From NCBI GenBank assembly GCA_003134785.1, contig PLCN01000025.1, positions 1 to 64,000 of the forward strand: a stretch of DNA of 64,000 bases, read 5' to 3'. The position numbers were made by a program, and so were the translations under genes. The first letter of the stretch is position 1, and each line of letters starts with the position of its first letter. The notes under the pieces were generated by a model, which had not been told where the DNA came from, did not search any database, and saw only the letters and a list, made by a program, of their open reading frames with translations. The stretch comes from Spartobacteria bacterium. Lineage in GTDB: Bacteria > Verrucomicrobiota > Verrucomicrobiia > Chthoniobacterales > UBA10450. This document shows, piece after piece, positions 1 through 7,675 of the stretch.

Positions 1-34
1 CCGACTTATCACACGCCCTCTCGCCTGGTTAGGC
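1..34 (-). repeat. Partial attC site of cassette 4 (cut by window edge)
   Basis: On the minus strand a GCCTAAC core (28-34) fits the RYYYAAC R'' consensus and lies about 80 bases downstream of the TIR gene stop. The inner sequence differs from the other three attC sites, and the partner core is outside the window, so the arms cannot be checked. Confidence 0.4.
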
Positions 35-114
35 GTTGGCGTCGTTAGTTCAAGAGACATCGCGCTAAGGGTTTCTTCGCAGGCGACTTCGGGGCGATCA
101 CACCGGCAATAGAG

Positions 115-816
115 CTAGAGAGCGACCAGCTCGGCGATCTTGGCCGCGACGTCTGCCATCGGCTCTTCTGCAGTGCTCAGGCCGCTTCGCGAGCCGAGAA
201 GAGGGCTAACTTCGCGGAGAGCTTCATACGTGGTGTCGTGCACGACGGGAACGAGCAGGTCACGCGCTAGGAGTGCCGAAAGCTCCTTGTCGGCGATGCC
301 CTCACCTTGGAGGCGGCGCAGCAGCGCAGGTGTCACCAGCACAATTCCGATTCGCGAATTCGCCAGTCCCTTGTCGATTTCGCGCAGCAACGTCGTGCCG
401 AGGAGGACGTCCTTCTCGCTGAACCAGACGGAGACACCCTTCGACTCGAGCAGATCGTGCAGATCCTTGGCGGCCCCCTGCCGGTCGTCCCAAGCGTGGC
501 AGAGGAAGACGTTCCGGTGGATAGGCAGCGCCGCTCGGTTCTCGACGCTACGGCGGACCGGCGTGAGTGCCCGCACTTCTGCAGGCGTGTACCACACGGA
601 CGATCCGGCTCGCGACCAGCTCGGCTTTGCGCTTCTGCCAGAACCGCCGCCGCCGCTCCGGCCGCCCCCGCTGCTCTGCGGCGGGGAGTAGGATGGATAC
701 GAATACGACGGATACGAATACGATCTGTAGCTGCGAGAGCGGCCACGACATGCGGGGCAGGCCTCTGCAGCGCTCGCTGTGCGATGGCCATATACTGGTG
801 CTGTGCATTGTGCCAT
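115..816 (-). CDS. TIR-domain protein (integron cassette 4 cargo)
   Basis: 233 aa. The N-terminus has a short Cys/His motif (C4, then GH, then CPAC near residue 20), followed by a Ser/Tyr/Pro/Gly-rich low-complexity linker to about residue 65. The second half (about 100-233) is a TIR domain: a VFLCHAWDD first strand, a SEKDVLLG BB-loop-like segment, and IGIVLVTPALL. A Glu in the later ADKEL segment is a candidate catalytic residue. Bacterial TIR domains are often NAD-cleaving effectors in anti-phage defence; that role here is inferred. The ATG is 37 bases from the preceding core site and no good Shine-Dalgarno is seen. It is a single-gene cassette between attC 853-975 and the edge site. Confidence 0.85.
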   Translation of the reverse strand: MAQCTAPVYGHRTASAAEACPACRGRSRSYRSYSYPSYSYPSYSPPQSSGGGRSGGGGSGRSAKPSWSRAGSSVWYTPAEVRALTPVRRSVENRAALPIHRNVFLCHAWDDRQGAAKDLHDLLESKGVSVWFSEKDVLLGTTLLREIDKGLANSRIGIVLVTPALLRRLQGEGIADKELSALLARDLLVPVVHDTTYEALREVSPLLGSRSGLSTAEEPMADVAAKIAELVAL

Positions 817-852
817 GTGAGTGGTGTGTTGGTTGGGTTGAGGTGTCTAAGC

Positions 853-975
853 GCCTAACGAGAAAGAGCTCAGGCACTGCTGGCGAGAGCGGGCGTGGCT
901 TGCAATGGATGTACTTTCATAATGTAAATGGTGGCACCAAAGCGGCCAGCGGTTGCCTGCAGCGATGGGTTAGAT
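853..975 (-). repeat. attC site of cassette 3
   Basis: Read on the minus strand it begins with ATCTAAC (R'') and ends with GTTAGGC (R'). Inside, the arms CAGGCAACCGCTGGC and GCCAGCAGTGCCTG pair imperfectly with one extra base, leaving unpaired spacers next to the cores. That is the usual attC hairpin plan. The stop codon of the upstream ORF (970-972) lies within R''. Confidence 0.85.
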
Positions 976-1554
976 GTCGTTGTCCATTGAAGAGCCTCCG
1001 CTGTGCCAGCTCAATGACATCGGCATGGGTTCTGGATATGGTGACTTAGCATTAAGAAGCGTGATAACCTCTTCGACATCCTTGATGGCACGAGCGGCTG
1101 TCGCATCTGTTGGGAACTTTTCCCATTTATGGAGGGGGGCCTCGTAGAGGAGCTTTTCATGATCCTCTATTGAGTGCTTAGCGTCATAAAGGATTATCTC
1201 GGGCTGGGTGTGTGCAAGCCAATTCCGATACATGAAGAGTTCGCGAATAGTTTGCAGTGGCCTCTTACTGGAATTCAATCGGATGCCGAACTGCGAAAAC
1301 AAAAGGTGCAATTTTGCCAATGGAGGAGCTCTCTGAACATCTCGCCAGCACACAATCGTTTGCTCGCCAAGAAGGTTTAGGTAGGCCTCTAGCGAAAAGG
1401 CGCAGAATGCCAGGCAAGCAGATAGCTGATAATAGGGTCCTTTAAAATCAGCTTGGGCGTTACGATAGAAGAGCCGAGCCGCGTGCATGTGTTCTCCATG
1501 GGGACGAAACTCTCGCTTCTTCGTGATCCGAACTCTCTTGCGTGGCGCAGACAT
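970..1554 (-). CDS. HEPN-like hypothetical protein (cassette 3 cargo)
   Basis: 194 aa, mostly helical, with no signal peptide. A central Cys/Phe/Leu-rich helical stretch (LSACLAFCAFSLEAYLNLL) is followed by RELFMYRNWLAH. The RNWLAH segment matches the R-x4-H signature of HEPN domains, which are often RNases in toxin or defence systems. The basic N-terminus (PRKRVRITKKR) could bind nucleic acid. The ATG is the last three bases of the cassette core GTTAGATG and the TAA lies inside the next attC, so the gene fills its cassette exactly. Function is inferred only from the motif. Confidence 0.7.
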   Translation of the reverse strand: MSAPRKRVRITKKREFRPHGEHMHAARLFYRNAQADFKGPYYQLSACLAFCAFSLEAYLNLLGEQTIVCWRDVQRAPPLAKLHLLFSQFGIRLNSSKRPLQTIRELFMYRNWLAHTQPEIILYDAKHSIEDHEKLLYEAPLHKWEKFPTDATAARAIKDVEEVITLLNAKSPYPEPMPMSLSWHSGGSSMDNDI

Positions 1555-1676
1555 CTAACGAGACAGAGCTGAGGCGCCGCTGGCGGGAACGAGTGTGGCA
1601 AACATGGGGAACTCTCTCATAAAATCAAAGCGACTCAACACAGCGGCCAGCGGTTGCCTCCAGCGATTTGTTAGAT
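1553..1676 (-). repeat. attC site of cassette 2
   Basis: On the minus strand, ATCTAAC (R'') to GTTAGAT (R'), 124 bp. Inner arms GAGGCAACCGCTGGC and GCCAGCGGCGCCTC pair with one extra base. Compared with the neighbouring attC, the outer base pair has changed on both sides (C-G to G-C), evidence that the fold is selected. Confidence 0.88.
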
Positions 1677-1997
1677 GGTTGGGGTCGAGTGCGCATGCAT
1701 CCTCCTGCCACGAATAAAACTCGCTGCTACGATGACAATGCCAAATACGAATGCGAGCGCGGCGAACAGCAAATATGCCGCGAACATATGGATGTGCGGA
1801 AATGCCTGCTCTGCCTGTTCCCATGTGCTGGTATATGTGGACGGCGAATTCCCTATCATCTTCGACGTGCTAATCAGAACAGGAGCTGCTGGGCGCAGGT
1901 ACGACCACACTGCCGCAAATACAACGCCTATAGGCAGCCATGGCAGAAGCATAATGCCACATTTTGTAAGTCGACTGTAGGCGTGTGTCTTCACCAT
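1671..1997 (-). CDS. Small membrane protein (cassette 2 cargo)
   Basis: 108 aa of unknown family. Two hydrophobic segments, about residues 14-32 and 71-92, with a polar Ser/Thr-rich loop between them and a basic C-terminus (RGRRMHAH), suggest a two-pass inner-membrane protein. The ATG is embedded in the core site GTTAGATG and the TAA in the following R'' core, so the cassette boundaries define both ends of the gene. Integron cassettes often carry small membrane proteins without known relatives; no function is assigned. Confidence 0.7.
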   Translation of the reverse strand: MVKTHAYSRLTKCGIMLLPWLPIGVVFAAVWSYLRPAAPVLISTSKMIGNSPSTYTSTWEQAEQAFPHIHMFAAYLLFAALAFVFGIVIVAASFIRGRRMHAHSTPTI

Positions 1998-2118
1998 CTA
2001 ACGAGAATGAGCTCAGCGACCGCTGGCGGGAACGAGCGTGGATTGCAATGGAGGTGTTTTCATAATCTTGTGCGACGCGTCGGAACGGCCAGCGGTTCGC
2101 TGCAGCGACAGGTTAGAT
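1996..2118 (-). repeat. attC site of cassette 1
   Basis: On the minus strand, ATCTAAC to GTTAGAT, 123 bp. Arms CAGCGAACCGCTGGC and GCCAGCGGTCGCTG pair. Relative to the other sites GGCA/TGCC has become GCGA/TCGC on both arms, a clear compensatory change. Confidence 0.88.
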
Positions 2119-2119
2119 G

Positions 2120-2515
2120 TCATTCGTCGATTGTGCGCCAGCCGCCGAGCTGCAGCCAACAGAACACGGTGATCACGACGCCGAGGAAGGCAAACAGAAA
2201 TCTCGAATTGCGCAACGACAGACGGACAACACGAAAGTCACTCCAGAATGGAAGAAGGATGAACGTGAACCACGACAAGAGGACGACGATGAGAAGCGCA
2301 GACTTGATGACTTGCTGCGGAGAAAAGGATATCGGAAGCAAGTCTGTGACACCGCTAAGCTGTAGGAAAACGACAAAACCCGGTGCGCCGATGCCGGAGA
2401 CGCGGTGCAGATTAAGCGGCAACAGCGCTGCTGGTGTGGGCGCAAGATAGCTAACTCCGCAAACGATCGTCAGGAGCACCGGTAACCACACGTATCGTTT
2501 CGAGGTCGTGGTCAT
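2120..2515 (-). CDS. Small multi-pass membrane protein (cassette 1 cargo)
   Basis: 131 aa of unknown family. Hydrophobic segments at about residues 9-30, 70-90 and 104-122 suggest three membrane passes. The core site upstream reads GTTAGATGCCATGA: its own ATG opens a two-codon frame whose TGA overlaps the ATG of this gene, which may couple translation to the core. As the cassette closest to attI it should be the best expressed if a Pc promoter is active. The TGA lies two bases before the attC. Confidence 0.7.
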   Translation of the reverse strand: MTTTSKRYVWLPVLLTIVCGVSYLAPTPAALLPLNLHRVSGIGAPGFVVFLQLSGVTDLLPISFSPQQVIKSALLIVVLLSWFTFILLPFWSDFRVVRLSLRNSRFLFAFLGVVITVFCWLQLGGWRTIDE

Positions 2516-2518
2516 GGC

Positions 2519-2608
2519 ATCTAACGAGATGTAGACGTCCGATAGGCGTCTTTAAAGGCGCCCTTTGGGCGTCTAATCTGGTTGCAATAATTAGGGGAAA
2601 TATGCAGG
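2519..2608 (-). other. attI region and possible cassette promoter
   Basis: The first cassette core (ATCTAAC on the plus strand, 2519-2525) meets a non-coding stretch between the array and the integrase start. It holds imperfect repeats of a GGCGTCT/AGACGCC type. On the minus strand TTCCCC, 17 bases, then TAATTA (about 2610-2582) has the spacing of a promoter but a weak -35. The position fits attI; the exact limits and promoter are inferred. Confidence 0.55.
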
Positions 2609-3035
2609 ATGGGGAACATGCCCCCGACGTTACCCCGACCCCTTTCCCCGGACAAGCCGAAACTTCTTGAACAGGTTCGAAACGCCATCCGGCGTAAACA
2701 CTTCAGCCGCCGCACCGAGGAAGCCTACACGGGCTGGATTCGGCGTTTTATCCTGTTTAACCACAAGCGTCATCCACTGGAGATGGCCGAGGCGGAACTG
2801 ACCGAATTTCTGACCCACCTGGCGCGGGTCGAAAACGTCGCCGCGTCCACCCAAAACCAAGCCCCTGAGCGCACTCCTTTTCCTATACAAAGAAGTGCTG
2901 AAGCGAGAAATTGGGTGGCTGGAAGGAGTCGAGCGAACGCGAAAGCCGGCTAAATTACCGGTGGTATTGAGTGAAGAGCCTGCTGGATTGACCGGGAAAA
3001 AGTTTGGGCTTCTCGTTTGCGGTTCTTCGATCTAA
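2609..3035 (+). pseudogene. intI: Integron integrase, frameshifted and truncated
   Basis: The first frame (85 codons) matches the N-terminal SAM-like domain of IntI tyrosine recombinases: PKLLEQVRNAIRRKH, RTEEAYTGWIRRFILF, then ENVAASTQNQA. One extra C in the run 2862-2865 breaks the frame. From 2865 the next frame restores the family sequence (LSALLFLYKEVL, EIGWLEGV, AKLPVVLS) up to a stop at 3033. Only about 140 of the usual 320 residues remain. The catalytic domain with its Arg/His/Tyr residues and the IntI-specific insert is missing, replaced by GC-rich repeats. It is oriented away from the cassettes, as is normal for intI. Confidence 0.88.
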
Positions 3036-3109
3036 GTTGCGGCAATTCCGTGAAAGCATTTTATCAAGGACGGCGGTTGATGGCGAGAATCGCCGGGGGT
3101 GGAGCGATG

Positions 3110-3207
3110 ACGCCGCTCATAGAGCGGCGGCTACAGAAGCGGCGGATGGTTACGGGGGCGTCGCCCATAGGGCGACGGCTACAGGGCGACGGCTACAGGG
3201 GCGGCAT
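3110..3207 (+). repeat. GC-rich short-repeat tract replacing the intI 3' end
   Basis: Tandem variants of GGGCGACGGCTACAG and related GCGGCGGCTACAG words fill the space between the intI remnant and hflK. They resemble the palindromic spacers seen elsewhere in the window and may have come in when the integrase was truncated. Confidence 0.6.
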
Positions 3208-3216
3208 TAGTCGATC

Positions 3217-4197
3217 ATGAATAATCAACCGCCAGCTGTCATTAATCTCAATTTTCCGAAGCCGCCGCTGAAGTTGATCGGCGCGGTGCTGGTGGCGGTG
3301 GCTGTTCTCATTATCCTCTGGACGACCTACTACACGGTGGCGGCGGAGTCGGAGGGTGTGGTGCTGCGCTTCGGGAAGTTTCTCAAGACGGTGGAGCCGG
3401 GGTTGCATTTCAAGCTGCCGCTCGGGATCGATGAAGTAAGTGTGCTGCCAACGCGGCGGCAGTTGAAACTGGAGTTTGGCTTTTATACTTCGGGTTACAC
3501 CAACCCGTATCAGCCAACGCAGCAACAGGTGGAAGAGAAGTCGATGGTGACGGGCGATCTTAACGCGGCCCTGGTGGAGTGGGTGGTCCAGTACCGGATC
3601 GACGACCCGAAGGAGTTCCTCTTCGATGTGCGAAATCCGGACCAGACGCTGCGCGATCTCTCGGAGGCGGCGATGCGGGAGGTGATCGGCGATCGGACGG
3701 TGGATGAGGTGATCACGATCGGGCGGCAGGACATCGAGATTTCGGCGCTGACCCGGATGCAGGAGCTGGCCAAGCGCTACAAGCTCGGAGTGCGGGTGGA
3801 CCAGGTGCAGCTCAAGAATGTGAATCCGCCGGCGGAGGTGCAGGCGTCGTTCAACGAAGTGAACAAGGCGCAGCAGGACCGCGAGAACGCGATCAATATC
3901 GCCAATGGCGATTACAACGAGGCGGTGCCGAAGGCGAAAGGCCAGGCCGACCAGACAATCCGCGGAGCGGAAGGTTATCGGTTTAAGCGGGTGAACGAAG
4001 CGGAAGGCGACGTGGCTTCGTTTAACGCGATGCTTGGACAATACGTCAAGGCGCCGGAGATCACGCGGACGCGCCTTTACCTGGAAACGATGGGTGACGT
4101 GCTGCCTTCCGTGAGCTCGAAGATCATCATCGACGATTCGATGAAGCAGTTACTTCCTATCCTGCCGCTTTCAGCCAAACCCGTGGAGGCCAAATGA
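3217..4197 (+). CDS. hflK: HflK-like SPFH/band 7 membrane protein
   Basis: 326 aa. One N-terminal membrane anchor (about 21-41) is followed by the SPFH domain (ESEGVVLRFGKFLKTVEPGLHFKLP) and a C-terminal coiled coil rich in Ala/Glu/Gln. In known HflKC complexes these proteins form a periplasmic cage around the FtsH protease and modulate its activity. The Gly-rich N-terminal extension of enterobacterial HflK is absent. It overlaps hflC by four bases (ATGA), indicating translational coupling. No ftsH is visible nearby. Confidence 0.88.
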   Translation: MNNQPPAVINLNFPKPPLKLIGAVLVAVAVLIILWTTYYTVAAESEGVVLRFGKFLKTVEPGLHFKLPLGIDEVSVLPTRRQLKLEFGFYTSGYTNPYQPTQQQVEEKSMVTGDLNAALVEWVVQYRIDDPKEFLFDVRNPDQTLRDLSEAAMREVIGDRTVDEVITIGRQDIEISALTRMQELAKRYKLGVRVDQVQLKNVNPPAEVQASFNEVNKAQQDRENAINIANGDYNEAVPKAKGQADQTIRGAEGYRFKRVNEAEGDVASFNAMLGQYVKAPEITRTRLYLETMGDVLPSVSSKIIIDDSMKQLLPILPLSAKPVEAK

Positions 4198-5204
4198 ACA
4201 AGCGCGGTTGTCTTTGGCTCCTAGCTATCGCGGTAGCGCTCGTGTTCCTGCGCGCACTGGTTGGGTCGTTCTATGCGGTCCACCAGACGGAGCAGGTGAT
4301 AGTAACTCAGTTCGGCAAACCGGTGGGCGATCCTATTACAGACCCAGGCCTGCATTTCAAGCTGCCGTTTATTCAGGAAGTGAATCGAATCGATAAGCGC
4401 TTTCTGGAATGGGACGGCTTGCCGGTAGCTATCCCGACAAGGGATAAGACTTACATCCACGTGGATACCTTCGCGCGCTGGCGCATCAATGATCCTAAGA
4501 CTTACTTTGTGCGTTTGCACGATGAGCGCAGCGCGCAATCGCGGCTCGAGGACATCCTGGGCAGCGAGACGCGCAATTCCATCGCGAAGCACGACCTGAT
4601 CGAGATCGTGCGCACGGACAAGGACCGGAAGCCGTTGCACGACGAGAGTCTTAAGGCGGGACCGGTAGGGCTAGGCACAATCGGAGTGCTGCCGCCGATT
4701 GCGTATGGGCGGTTGAAAATCGAAGCCGATATCAAATCGGCCGCGGCGCTCAAGCTGGCCGAGTTCGGGATCGAGCTGCTCGACGTGCGCTTGAGGCGGG
4801 TGAACTACAATCCGGATGTGCTCGGCCGAATCTACCAGCGCATGATCAGCGAGCGCCTGCAAATCGCGCAACGGTTCCGTTCGGAGGGCGAGGGGGAGGC
4901 GGCGCGCATAGCGGGGCAAAAGGAACGCGATCTCAATGAGATTCAGTCCACGGCTTATCGGCGGGTGCAGGAGATCCGGGGGGAATCGGATGCGAAGGCG
5001 ACGGAGATTTATGCCAAGGCGTATACGCAGAATGCGCAGGCGGCGGAGTTCTACGGCTTTCTGAAAACGATGGAGACTTATCGGAAGATTCTGCCGGCAA
5101 ATTCGACGCTGGTGCTTTCGACGGATAGCGATTTGTTTAGCTTGCTGAAGCGCGGCAACGCGAAGACGAGTACGATGCCGCCTTTGGCGCCGAAGGCGCC
5201 TTAG
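4194..5204 (+). CDS. hflC: HflC-like SPFH/band 7 membrane protein
   Basis: 336 aa. N-terminal anchor at about 8-24, then an SPFH domain (TEQVIVTQFGKPVGDPITDPG, shown here only as its family signature region) and a long C-terminal helix with EGEAARIAGQKERDL and AKAYTQNAQAAEFYGFLKT. This is typical for HflC, the partner of HflK in the FtsH-associated complex. Second gene of a two-gene operon, starting within the hflK stop codon. A strong hairpin begins at its stop codon. Confidence 0.9.
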   Translation: MNKRGCLWLLAIAVALVFLRALVGSFYAVHQTEQVIVTQFGKPVGDPITDPGLHFKLPFIQEVNRIDKRFLEWDGLPVAIPTRDKTYIHVDTFARWRINDPKTYFVRLHDERSAQSRLEDILGSETRNSIAKHDLIEIVRTDKDRKPLHDESLKAGPVGLGTIGVLPPIAYGRLKIEADIKSAAALKLAEFGIELLDVRLRRVNYNPDVLGRIYQRMISERLQIAQRFRSEGEGEAARIAGQKERDLNEIQSTAYRRVQEIRGESDAKATEIYAKAYTQNAQAAEFYGFLKTMETYRKILPANSTLVLSTDSDLFSLLKRGNAKTSTMPPLAPKAP

Positions 5205-5238
5205 ATGTAGAGGCGCTTGTGCCAAGCGCCTCTACATC
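5204..5238. terminator. Perfect 16-bp hairpin after hflC
   Basis: GATGTAGAGGCGCTTG pairs with its exact complement across a three-base loop (5220-5222). No T-run follows, so it may be a repeat-family palindrome as much as a terminator. A near-identical copy lies at 52748-52782 between trpG and aroF. Confidence 0.75.
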
Positions 5239-5269
5239 CAGCACGAGAGAGCTGTCGTCCTGCCAATCA

Positions 5270-5370
5270 GGAGCGACAGCATCTCCGGGATCAGGAGTAA
5301 GATCAGGAGCAGGAATGTGGCGATCTGGCGTTGCGCTTCAAGGAGCGGCGGTTTACAAACCGCCGTTGGG
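5270..5370. repeat. Intergenic palindromic repeats between hflC and cyclase gene
   Basis: Holds GGATCAGGAGTAAGATCAGG-type words (also at 50546-50632) and AGGAGCGGCGGTTT-AC-AAACCGCC (5340-5364), which recurs at 9944-10009 and, degenerate and inverted, at 62426-62454. These are family-type spacers; no gene is seen. Confidence 0.65.
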
Positions 5371-5435
5371 TTCGATCACGAGCACCAGCCTTCGCGAGGC
5401 TACGGCTTGGCGGGCGAGCACAAGGAAGCTATCGG

Positions 5436-7583
5436 TTACTTATGTTCGGCGATGTGGACGCCGGTCCATTCTGTTTCAGACGGACGATCGAGGTAGGCGG
5501 TGCAACGTTCGATGTATAATCGCAGCAAGGAGTCATCGGGCGAGTAAGGCAGGCAATTTTTGAAGAGAGTAAGAGCTTCCTTCACGTTACCCACGGAGTA
5601 ACTAAGGTGGGCAAGGTCGTAGGCTTCGAGGTAGGCGGCCATTTGCGGATCGAGGGCGGCGTCGCGGCGGGAGACGACGGCATAAACCCGGAGCGGTTTG
5701 GTTTTTCCCTTCATCGTTACGCGATCGACAAATTGCAGACGGAAGGTATCGGCGACCAGGTCGGCGGCGGCTTCTCCCACGAGGAGGCTTCGACCGTAGT
5801 CTTTCGTCAGGCCTTCCAGCCGAGAGGTGACGTTGACGGCGTCGCCGATTACGGTCGGGTCCATCTTTCGGGAAGAACCGATGTTTCCAAAAATGACTTC
5901 GCCAAAGTTAACGCCGCAACCCATCTGGAAGTTCCTAAGGCCGCGGGCTCGCCAGTCCGCGTTCAAGCGTTCGAGGCTCTCGTTCATGAGCAAGGCGGCT
6001 TCGAGGGCGAGAGTAACGTCGCGCGCGGGCCCCTCGCTCTTGACGTGGCCCCAGACGGCCAGGATAGCGTCGCCGATAAACTTATCGACTGAGCCGCGCC
6101 GGGAAAAGATGTCATCGACCATAAGGGATAGGTATTCGTTGAGCTGAGCAACCAGCTGCTGTGAATCCATCTCCTCGGACATGGTGGTGAAGCCGCGCAG
6201 GTCGGTCACGATCAAGGCGACGGAGGCGCGTTGACCGCCCAGCTTGCTGAGGTAGGTCTCCGGGTTATCGAGCACTTCGCGCACGACATCTTTCGAGACA
6301 TAGGCTTCAAGGGTGCGGCGGATGCGGAGCTTCTCGAGCGTCTCGTGAGTGAAATCGTAGATAAAGGAAACGAGGCCGGTAAGAGCAAAGGCCAGGACTG
6401 GAGGGATGCCCGGAATAACCATGCTGGCATGATCGTAGGCGAGCTTCACTAAGAACAGGTAACCCGCGACGAGAAGGACGAAGGCGCCAAGACGCAGCCA
6501 TGTCTTGATTACGAAGACGGTTAGAAGCCAGGCCGCGATAACTCCGCAAGCTACGAGCAAGTCCATGGCCCACACAGGCAGCTCACGAATAAAGGCCTGG
6601 TGGAGGAGCGCGTTAGTGACGTTAAGCTGAATTTCCGGGCCGGGCATGACTCCGAATGGAGTCAGGTGCTCGTCGTGCGTCCAATTTCCAGCGGGACCCA
6701 CTAAAACGACTTTGTCACGGAGCGCCTCGCCATTGGCAAAGTTCCGCTGCCAGTAAATCGGAACGAAGACCTGGTAGATAGGAATGGCGGTGTAGGTCCC
6801 CGCGGGACCGCTGTAACGGAATAAGTGAGATTCAAATGGACGGCTGAGAGTAACCGGGCCGAGCTGGGTGGCGGCACGAAGGGCAAGGGCGGAGAGTATT
6901 GCGTCGGGACCGCCTTCGACTGGAGATGAGCCGTTTTCCAAGAACGCGATGGTGGTCCGGTATTGAGCGCTACGCACGACACCATTAATACCAGGCCAGA
7001 AATTGACGTAGCCGATCGAGGGATGATCCTGAGCAAGGTCTGGGACGACGCTGGAGACGGGAAGATTCACGGTCCAGGCGTCGTGGCCAGGACCGATCGT
7101 CTCCTGGACGAAGTTACTGCCAACAACGATCCGGCCAGGATACTGGCGAACCATGCTCTGAAGTGCGTCATCGCCCACGCCGGGTTTCGGGAAAAGAAGA
7201 TCGAAGACGACCGCGCGCGCGCCTGCTTTCAATAAGCGCTCACTCAGAAGCGCGTAAACTTCGCGAGAGAAAGGGAAGCCGGCGGCGATCAGACTGAGCG
7301 CGCGATATTCGGAGCTCTCCGGCGGGATGTCCGCAAACAGAGTCTTCAGGTCCAAGTCGGAGAGAGAGACGGAGGTGCTGTCGATGCCGAGAAAGATCAG
7401 GCGGTTGTCCAGCGGGTTAAGGCGACCGGTCTTAGTGATGGTATCGCGGAAACCGAATTCCCAATTGGTCAGGGTCCAACCGGCGTGTCCGGTTTGTTCG
7501 AGACGGTAGAGGCCCGCGACAAGGAGCAAGACGCCAAAGGCGATCAGCGCATGAACCAAACGGCGGGATCGTAACTTGCGCAC
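5436..7583 (-). CDS. CHASE2-domain class III adenylate cyclase
   Basis: 715 aa. A first membrane helix (about 11-27), an extracytoplasmic CHASE2 sensor (about 30-330), three membrane helices (about 337-410), then a cytoplasmic class III cyclase domain (about 455-640). Metal-binding Asp461 (VTDLRGF) and Asp505 (FIGDAI) are present, with Lys501 and Asp581 (adenine selection) and Asn584/Arg588 (DAVNVTSR), so cAMP production is likely. A short C-terminal TPR-like helical tail follows. It is divergent from a FecR protein gene, a pairing common in this kind of genome, suggesting an envelope signal is sensed. The CHASE2 ligand is unknown. Confidence 0.92.
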   Translation of the reverse strand: MRKLRSRRLVHALIAFGVLLLVAGLYRLEQTGHAGWTLTNWEFGFRDTITKTGRLNPLDNRLIFLGIDSTSVSLSDLDLKTLFADIPPESSEYRALSLIAAGFPFSREVYALLSERLLKAGARAVVFDLLFPKPGVGDDALQSMVRQYPGRIVVGSNFVQETIGPGHDAWTVNLPVSSVVPDLAQDHPSIGYVNFWPGINGVVRSAQYRTTIAFLENGSSPVEGGPDAILSALALRAATQLGPVTLSRPFESHLFRYSGPAGTYTAIPIYQVFVPIYWQRNFANGEALRDKVVLVGPAGNWTHDEHLTPFGVMPGPEIQLNVTNALLHQAFIRELPVWAMDLLVACGVIAAWLLTVFVIKTWLRLGAFVLLVAGYLFLVKLAYDHASMVIPGIPPVLAFALTGLVSFIYDFTHETLEKLRIRRTLEAYVSKDVVREVLDNPETYLSKLGGQRASVALIVTDLRGFTTMSEEMDSQQLVAQLNEYLSLMVDDIFSRRGSVDKFIGDAILAVWGHVKSEGPARDVTLALEAALLMNESLERLNADWRARGLRNFQMGCGVNFGEVIFGNIGSSRKMDPTVIGDAVNVTSRLEGLTKDYGRSLLVGEAAADLVADTFRLQFVDRVTMKGKTKPLRVYAVVSRRDAALDPQMAAYLEAYDLAHLSYSVGNVKEALTLFKNCLPYSPDDSLLRLYIERCTAYLDRPSETEWTGVHIAEHK

Positions 7584-7675
7584 CGGTTCTTGGTAGCAGA
7601 TGCGCCCCCGGGAGGCGAACTATTTGCCGCACTAAAAGGCTTGACTAAAAAGGCGGAGAGGATTGCGATAATCCC

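Larger units (their letters stand above)
1..3035 (-). mobile_element. Decayed chromosomal integron with four-cassette array
   Basis: Layout is that of an integron. An intI-like gene reads rightward from 2609 and an array of ORFs reads leftward, each ORF followed by an attC-type site. Three complete attC sites (853-975, 1553-1676, 1996-2118) and one partial site (1-34) are seen. ORF stops lie inside or next to the R'' core, and two ORFs take their ATG from the R' core itself, as in real cassettes. The integrase is frameshifted and lacks its catalytic half, so the array is probably frozen unless an integrase acts in trans. The array continues beyond the left edge. Known: integrons capture cassettes by IntI-mediated attI x attC recombination. 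Inferred: this was a sedentary chromosomal integron. Confidence 0.85.

Noticed and set aside
853-2118. Inverted repeats between ORFs read as insertion sequence ends or plain terminators
   Set aside because: No transposase; conserved RYYYAAC/GTTRRRY cores, an extra base in one arm and placement after each ORF fit attC better.
3004-3220. Two overlapping ORFs after the intI remnant
   Set aside because: They translate GC-rich repeats and out-of-frame intI debris; no match to the missing catalytic domain could be read.
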